A stretch of DNA of 64,000 nucleotides from Nitrosomonadales bacterium. GTDB taxonomy: Bacteria > Pseudomonadota > Gammaproteobacteria > Burkholderiales > Gallionellaceae. Positions 63,205-64,000 of the stretch are shown here, piece after piece. The stretch spans positions 1 through 64,000 of the forward strand of contig JAHFQZ010000002.1 of the NCBI GenBank assembly GCA_023259055.1, written 5' to 3'. How positions within the stretch are numbered: the stretch's first letter is position 1; each line of letters opens with the position of its first letter. The notes under the pieces were generated by a model, which was not told the origin of the DNA, made no database searches, and saw nothing but the letters and a program-made list of their open reading frames with translations. The position numbers and the translations under genes are program-made.

Positions 63205-64000
63205 TCACTCATAACACACGACACAGTTTCGCCCCTTGGCCTTAGCTTGGTAGAGCGCCTGATCGGCAAGGCTGGTGGCAGTCTTCAACTCCATGCCCGG
63301 TTTTGCTTCACACAAGCCGATGCTGATGGTTAAGCCTTCCGGAATTTTCGGCAATTTGATCTGGCTGACCTTCTGGCGTATGCGCTCTGCAATAAGTGTT
63401 GCGCCCGCCATATTGGTTTCCGGCAGCAGTACAAGAAACTCTTCGCCGCCCCAGCGGGCGAGTATGTCCATGCTGCGGATGCCGATGTTAAGCACCTCGG
63501 CAATTGCAATCAATGCCTGATCTCCAACGTCATGGCCATGAGTATCGTTAACCCGCTTGAAGTGGTCGATGTCGAGCATCATCACGAACAGTTGGTGATG
63601 CGTGCGTTCGGCTCGAGAAAACTCCTGGTCGGCAAGCAGGCGGAATTGCCGCCGGTTCATCAGTCCCGTCAATGGATCGGTGTGCGCCAATTTTGAAAGC
63701 TCTTCGTGTTGTGCCAAGTGATGGCGAATGTTGATCAGGCTGGCTGAATAAAATATTTCGTCGCCCGATTTGGCCATGCTTATGCCGACTTCCAAATCCA
63801 ACGGGTGCCCCCGTTGATCCCTGCCCCTCATCCGTTCCATAACAGTAGGTGCTTCCCGTACGTCAGCCTGAGTATCTGACAATTCATATTCTTCAAGCGC
63901 AAACTCATTGATCAGCTGGCGCATGTACAGCCCTTCCATGGTTCCCTTTTCGTAGCAAAACATCAACTCCGCGCTACGGTTGGCTTGCAGCACTTTGCCG
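63205..64000 (-). CDS. PAS-GGDEF diguanylate cyclase, truncated by window edge
   Basis: The C-terminal 265 codons of a larger protein. The frame is open through the right edge, and the visible start reads GKVLQANRSAELMFCYEKGTM, a PAS-domain beginning, so the internal GTG at 63993 is not the true start. The GGDEF domain (about the last 165 residues) has DPLTGLMNRRQFRLL, MLDIDHFKRVNDTHGHDVGDQAL and the active-site RWGGEEFLVLLPE. It should make c-di-GMP; no RxxD inhibitory site is clear. Together with the cNMP-EAL protein at 51193, it shows c-di-GMP control in this strain. Confidence 0.92.
   Translation of the reverse strand, partial: GKVLQANRSAELMFCYEKGTMEGLYMRQLINEFALEEYELSDTQADVREAPTVMERMRGRDQRGHPLDLEVGISMAKSGDEIFYSASLINIRHHLAQHEELSKLAHTDPLTGLMNRRQFRLLADQEFSRAERTHHQLFVMMLDIDHFKRVNDTHGHDVGDQALIAIAEVLNIGIRSMDILARWGGEEFLVLLPETNMAGATLIAERIRQKVSQIKLPKIPEGLTISIGLCEAKPGMELKTATSLADQALYQAKAKGRNCVVCYE

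Overview
The window reads as a chromosome segment of a betaproteobacterium, most likely in the Nitrosomonadales and perhaps near the Gallionellaceae; this placement is inference from protein flavour and gene order, not from a search. Pointers are the argB / pyrimidine 5'-nucleotidase / slmA block, the dacC-dat-ybeD-lipB-lipA block, the miaB-phoH-ybeY-corC ... lnt ... glyQS-gmhB-plsC block, a RegB/RegA redox pair, a PCu(A)C copper chaperone, a small monohaem cytochrome c, DUF3579 and DUF2934 proteins, and histone H1-like Lys/Ala tails. Almost everything is core metabolism and envelope biology. There is no prophage, insertion sequence, rRNA or CRISPR array that I can see.

Layout. 1-9.1 kb: start of rplM, an ElyC-like membrane protein, OsmC protein, LuxR-type regulator, trpC divergent from proA, a lipoyl-domain E3 (lpdA), a YqaA-like membrane protein and a B12-binding-type radical SAM protein. 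9.1-18.5 kb: an HEAGH-motif membrane protein, an outer-membrane protein, the ABC-F ATPase YheS, DUF3579, HU, pirin, a DUF2934/H1-like protein, a ChaA-type antiporter and an orphan ParA. 18.6-24.8 kb: DAHP synthase, slmA, nucleotidase and argB, a PCu(A)C protein with its own terminator, then regB-regA. 24.8-34.9 kb: dacC-dat-ybeD-lipB-(DUF2238)-lipA, cytochrome c, an RNase II-type exonuclease, a TonB-like protein, aroE and mtgA. 34.9-40.7 kb: a NarX/NarL-type two-component pair, mgtE, an H1-like protein, lptM-lysA. 40.9-49.2 kb: ygjP-like, plsC, gmhB, glyS, glyQ, a small accessory patch with a gene broken by an in-frame stop, DUF488, GIY-YIG and lnt. 49.3-56.1 kb: an outer-membrane protein, an RluF-type pseudouridine synthase and a cNMP-EAL protein, all lying between lnt and corC-ybeY-phoH-miaB. 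56.3-64 kb: a 31-residue membrane protein, tRNA-Met(CAT), then the leftward operon maeB - 77 aa protein - patatin - birA - coaX - SPOR, and a PAS-GGDEF protein cut by the window edge.

The most notable pattern is a set of short palindromic dispersed repeats of at least four families. Most sit between genes, but several have entered reading frames without breaking them: near the C-terminus of the RNase II-type protein, at the N-terminus of LipB, and probably at the N-terminus of the YgjP-like hydrolase. Other items worth a look are the 31-residue single-span protein with a near-perfect Shine-Dalgarno site and its own terminator, a copper chaperone whose last Met ligand is Glu, an aroE with a compositionally different middle, and a tRNA-Met with an A31/C39 mismatch.
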